Origin: Candidatus Endowatersipora endosymbiont of Watersipora subatra
GTDB lineage: Bacteria; Pseudomonadota; Alphaproteobacteria; Rhizobiales; Rhizobiaceae
NCBI RefSeq assembly: GCF_964026585.1
Contig: NZ_OZ032160.1
Span: 310,001-374,000, forward strand
Direction: 5' to 3'
Length of the DNA stretch: 64,000 nucleotides
Shown here in pieces: positions 60,686-64,000 of the stretch. Under the pieces are notes generated by a model. It had not been told where the DNA came from and ran no database searches. It worked only from the letters and a program-made list of their open reading frames with translations. Every line of letters begins with the position of its first letter. Position 1 is the first letter of the stretch. Made by a program: the position numbers and the translations under genes.

Positions 60686-61918
60686 ATGAATCATATTTAT
60701 AAAATCTCTTTTTTGAAACTTCGAATTCTCGCTTTTGTTTCAATCTCTATAGGTTATTCTATCTTTTCTGATGCTCAAGCAAACACAGATTTTGGCAAAT
60801 GGATAAAAGATTTTGAAACGGTTGCTCTTCAAAATGGTATATCTCGATCGACTTATAAAAAATCGTTTATCGGTATAATTTCGCCTGATCCAGAAATCAT
60901 CTCTCTCGTTCGATCTCAACCAGAGTTCGACCAGAACTTATGGATGTACTTTGATAACCGTGTGAATCAGAAATCTATTTCTCGTGGTCAGGAAATGGAA
61001 CGTAAATGGAATTCATGGTTGCATCGTCTTGAAAAACAGTATGGTGTCAGCCGATATATTTTATTAGCTATTTGGTCGATGGAAACGGATTATGGAGAAG
61101 CACTGAAAAAAGATGAGTCTTTGCGTAGCGTTATACGCTCTCTGGCCACGCTTGCCTATTTCGATGAGAAAAGAAGAAAATTTGCTTATAGACAACTGAT
61201 CGCAGCGATGAAAATTGTGCAGCGAGGCATCATATCACCTAAACAGTTAAGAGGATCATGGGCGGGCGCCATGGGACACACTCAGTTCATTCCCACGAGC
61301 TATCTTGCTTATGCACAAGATGCTAATGGAGATGGAAAGCAAAATATTTGGACTTCTGTACCTGACGCCTTGGCAACAGCTGCGAACCTTTTGCATTGTA
61401 ATGGTTGGAAATCTGGAAAACCATGGGGCTATGAAATTTCGATTCCGGATCAACTGATGAATCAAAAAGGAAAAGAACGAAGTATTGCTTCTTGGGTTAA
61501 ATTGGGTGTGAAGAGAGTTAATGGAAAACCATTTCCTACATTGAATGATAGGGGTGTATTAAGTGTTCCTACAGGAAAGGGGGGGCCTGCATTTGTGATG
61601 ACCAGAAATTTTTTTGTGATTAAGCGTTATAATAATGCTGACAAATATGCTTTGGCTGTAGGTTATCTTGCTGATCAAATTGCTGGCTCAGGAGAATTCA
61701 AAAATCCATTTCCACGGCCATTGAATCAGTTCACTTTTGAGGAGAGGAGAGAATTTCAAACTCTACTTTCCGTTAAAGGTTTTTATAATGGAGAAATTGA
61801 TGGAAAATTTGGTATTAGAACGCGCCGCGCTATTCGAAAGGCTCAAGAAAGCCTCGGAATCAATCCGGATGGATTGCAGTCTTTTGCGATCTTGAAACAG
61901 CTTCGTGATCAAAGATGA
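60686..61918 (+). CDS. Lytic murein transglycosylase, MltB family
   Basis: This enzyme cleaves the glycan strand of peptidoglycan, leaving 1,6-anhydro ends. The 410 residues begin with a signal peptide (about 10-36, cleaved near SDAQA). The SLT_2 domain spans about 37-325, with the catalytic Glu in WSMETDYGEA and then GAMGHTQFIPTSYL and DANGDGKQNIW. A peptidoglycan-binding domain occupies the last 70 residues (GFYNGEIDGKFGIRTRRAI). A lipobox is not evident, so it is probably soluble. Confidence 0.94.
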   Translation: MNHIYKISFLKLRILAFVSISIGYSIFSDAQANTDFGKWIKDFETVALQNGISRSTYKKSFIGIISPDPEIISLVRSQPEFDQNLWMYFDNRVNQKSISRGQEMERKWNSWLHRLEKQYGVSRYILLAIWSMETDYGEALKKDESLRSVIRSLATLAYFDEKRRKFAYRQLIAAMKIVQRGIISPKQLRGSWAGAMGHTQFIPTSYLAYAQDANGDGKQNIWTSVPDALATAANLLHCNGWKSGKPWGYEISIPDQLMNQKGKERSIASWVKLGVKRVNGKPFPTLNDRGVLSVPTGKGGPAFVMTRNFFVIKRYNNADKYALAVGYLADQIAGSGEFKNPFPRPLNQFTFEERREFQTLLSVKGFYNGEIDGKFGIRTRRAIRKAQESLGINPDGLQSFAILKQLRDQR

Positions 61919-62047
61919 TTCTTGAGCTTCTTGAGAGAAGGCCTCATATGCGTATAGAAACTGATATGATAATCTTTGAAAAGAAGATTCGAATTAGGTT
62001 TGCCTATCAAAACGCTTGAATATTGATTGAAAGTCTAGAAAATACCC

Positions 62048-63016
62048 ATGTTGAAAAATTCTTTTATTCAATCTGCTCTGAAAACCTTAAAAGTTGAACA
62101 GGCTGGACTGAACGCACTTATCAAGGCGTTTTCTAACGGTTTGGAAGAGGATTTTTTTCGAGCTGTTAAGACTATTTTTAATATTAAAGGTCATCTTGTT
62201 GTTACTGGAGTAGGAAAGAGTGGCCACATCGCCGCAAAGATCGCTTCAACTCTCGCATCTACAGGAACTTCTGCTTTTTTCATACATGCAACAGAAGCGA
62301 ATCATGGTGATCTAGGAATGATCGGAAGAGATGATGCGATACTCGCCATATCTTGGTCGGGAGAAACAAAAGAATTGCAAGGTCTTTTTTCTTTTTCAAA
62401 GCGTTTTTCAATTCCGTTAATTGCTCTCACTGCTAATAGAGATTCTACATTAGCCATGCATGCCGATATTATTCTTGCTCTGCCACGTGAAAAAGAAGCG
62501 TGTCCACATAATTTGGCACCAACTACTTCGTCTCTTATGCAGCTAGCTATCGGTGATGCTCTTGCTATATCAATTCTAGAAAGCCGTTCATTTACACCTA
62601 GAGACTTCCGTCTTCTTCACCCTGGAGGACAAATAGGTACAAAACTGATTCTCGTTAATGAGATCATGCATAAAGGGAAGGCTATTCCTCTTGTCAAAAA
62701 AGGAACTCAGATGACAGAGGCCATTCTCCAAATTTCTGGGAAAGGATTCGGCTGCGTAGGGATCATAAATGATGATACCTTGATCGGTATCATCACTGAT
62801 GAGGATTTACGTCGTCATATCAATCCATCTCTCTTGACAGAAACAGTTGATGACATCATGACAGAAAGTCCTCAGACGATCTCACCTGACATGCTAGCTA
62901 TAGAAGCTTTCTCTATACTGAACCAACATGCCATTACAACACTGATGGTAACTGAACAAAGTAAACCAGTGGGAATCATACATTCCCATGATTTGTTACG
63001 TCTTGGTATATGCTAG
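62048..63016 (+). CDS. kdsD: Arabinose-5-phosphate isomerase (KpsF/KdsD)
   Basis: KdsD makes D-arabinose-5-phosphate for Kdo, so the cell likely builds Kdo-containing LPS. The 322 residues have a SIS sugar-isomerase domain (about 35-170) with VTGVGKSGHIAAKIASTLAS, HGDLG and SWSGETKEL. Two CBS domains follow (about 210-322). The length fits the family. The lptCAB and rpoN genes often downstream in rhizobia are absent; the next gene is hemH. Confidence 0.95.
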   Translation: MLKNSFIQSALKTLKVEQAGLNALIKAFSNGLEEDFFRAVKTIFNIKGHLVVTGVGKSGHIAAKIASTLASTGTSAFFIHATEANHGDLGMIGRDDAILAISWSGETKELQGLFSFSKRFSIPLIALTANRDSTLAMHADIILALPREKEACPHNLAPTTSSLMQLAIGDALAISILESRSFTPRDFRLLHPGGQIGTKLILVNEIMHKGKAIPLVKKGTQMTEAILQISGKGFGCVGIINDDTLIGIITDEDLRRHINPSLLTETVDDIMTESPQTISPDMLAIEAFSILNQHAITTLMVTEQSKPVGIIHSHDLLRLGIC

Positions 63017-63289
63017 CCAGAAGTATTCTATTAAAAATAGTGTTCTTATACGATCAAGATCAAGAATAGAAAAGTCCATCCAATTAAAAACGAACAGTTC
63101 TTATGTTCTTATGGATCAGTTCAGTCTGAATTATCTCTTTAATTATATGATCACACATCATAATTTTAGTGGATTAACATTAAAAATTAAGATTAACATT
63201 GTGGCTTGCTATTCAATTGGAACAATTCTAATAGTTAGTTTTGGTCATCAATCTCTTTTACTTTTGCCAATATATAATGGAATTTAAAA

Positions 63290-64000
63290 ATGTCTCTTTC
63301 TACTCAAAGTGATATTTCAAAAAAAAATCTTAATGAGCACTCGGACATTATTTGGGGAAAGGTAGGGGTTCTTCTTGTTAATTTGGGAACGCCAAATGGT
63401 TATGATAAAAAGAGCGTTCGGAGGTATTTAAAGGAATTTTTATCTGACAGGCGAGTGATAGAGATTCCAAGGCTTATTTGGTGGCCATTGCTGAATGGGA
63501 TCATCCTTAATGTCCGACCCAAAAGATCCTCCGAATTATATAAGTCTATTTGGAATAAAGAGCAAGATGAATCTCCGCTTATGACTTTTACTCGCTCTCA
63601 ATCTGCCCAACTGAGTAAGTACTTTTCTTATATTTCCAATCTTATCATTGATTGGGGAATGCGATATGGCGATCCCTCCATTGAGGGTCGCTTAAAGATT
63701 TTAAAAAAACAGGGATGCGAACGGATTTTGATATTTCCACTTTACCCACAGTATAGTGCAACAACGACTGCAACCGTTAATGATAAAGCCTTTAATGCAT
63801 TTATGAAAATGCGCTGGATGCCTGCTATAAGAACAGTGCCACCATATCATGATGATCCACACTATATTCAGGCTTTAGCGAATTCTATTGAAAGCCACTT
63901 AAAGAACTTAGATTTCCAGCCAGATCATATGATTGCCTCTTACCACGGAATACCCAAAACTTATTTCGATAAGGGCGATCCTTATCCTTGCCATTGTCTA
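63290..64000 (+). CDS. hemH: Ferrochelatase, 3' end cut by the window edge
   Basis: HemH inserts iron into protoporphyrin IX, the final haem step, at the inner membrane. Translated from ATG 63290 the frame is open for all 237 codons to the window edge. It has KVGVLLVNLGTPNGYDKKSVRRYL, LIFPLYPQYSATTTATVND, and the metal-binding His in ASYHGIPKTYFDKGDPYPCHC. A full protein is about 340-360 residues, so about one third is missing. GGAA lies upstream of the start. The 273 bases before it hold no recognised gene. Confidence 0.95.
   Translation, partial: MSLSTQSDISKKNLNEHSDIIWGKVGVLLVNLGTPNGYDKKSVRRYLKEFLSDRRVIEIPRLIWWPLLNGIILNVRPKRSSELYKSIWNKEQDESPLMTFTRSQSAQLSKYFSYISNLIIDWGMRYGDPSIEGRLKILKKQGCERILIFPLYPQYSATTTATVNDKAFNAFMKMRWMPAIRTVPPYHDDPHYIQALANSIESHLKNLDFQPDHMIASYHGIPKTYFDKGDPYPCHCL

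Noticed and set aside
62988-63287. 99-codon frame after kdsD
   Set aside because: It begins inside kdsD, is AT-rich and resembles no lptC-like protein expected there.

Overview
The window is an AT-rich (judged by eye, not computed) alphaproteobacterial chromosome segment, packed almost entirely with housekeeping genes. Several gene orders match Hyphomicrobiales/Rhizobiales: lysC-prfA-prmC-DUF4167-clpB with divergent ubiG, DUF4164-zapA-5-FTHF cyclo-ligase-YmdB, rpiA-DUF2059-gor, argJ-PPIase-secA, galU-mltB, ftsE-ftsX-plsC, and TauE/SafE with a TIGR02186 protein. A circularly permuted two-piece tmRNA and an SspB-alpha adaptor also place it in the Alphaproteobacteria. The AT richness, shortened proteins and neighbours missing from otherwise conserved clusters suggest a reduced genome. 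A Liberibacter relative, possibly a L. crescens-like one that keeps gltBD and argJ, is my best inference, but the sequence alone does not prove the genus.

Layout. 1-913: end-truncated Bcr/CflA drug exporter. 1.1-2.1 kb: tmRNA and its ClpXP adaptor sspB. 2.1-10.5 kb: tyrS, gatB, rne with a long leader, S-formylglutathione hydrolase, ATP12 F1-assembly chaperone and an RluA-family pseudouridine synthase. 10.6-17.5 kb: a minus-strand translation and stress block (lysC, prfA, prmC, DUF4167, clpB). 18-22 kb: ubiG, gap, tkt. 22.4-24.6 kb: DUF4164, zapA, 5-FTHF cyclo-ligase, YmdB-type phosphoesterase. 24.6-33.8 kb: glyS, hemB, tRNA-Leu, tig, the nitrogen pair glnB-glnA, tRNA-Gly, tRNA-Tyr, sdhB, trmD. 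34-38.5 kb: plsC, an unidentified 73-residue ORF, ftsX, ftsE, TIGR02186, TauE/SafE. 39-47 kb: rsmI, a suhB-like gene, efp, rpiA, DUF2059, gor, argJ, a periplasmic parvulin. 47-52.5 kb: secA, CarD, ruvX, a Bax-inhibitor-1-like gene. 53.4-64 kb: gltBD, galU, an MltB-type lytic transglycosylase, kdsD and the 5' part of hemH.

How the genes work together. glnB-glnA and gltBD form the full GS-GOGAT ammonia assimilation route. tmRNA, SspB, ClpB, trigger factor, SecA and the parvulin are successive parts of protein quality control and export. prfA-prmC, efp, tyrS, glyS, gatB, trmD and rsmI serve translation. hemB and hemH are the second and last steps of haem synthesis.

I see no mobile element, prophage, CRISPR array, toxin cluster or clear novel defence system. 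The observations most worth following are metal-ligand substitutions in the suhB-like protein, an unusual FtsE signature and Walker B region, a twin palindrome upstream of secA, a tmRNA acceptor piece with a non-canonical T-loop next to sspB, and the unidentified 73-residue ORF between ftsX and plsC.
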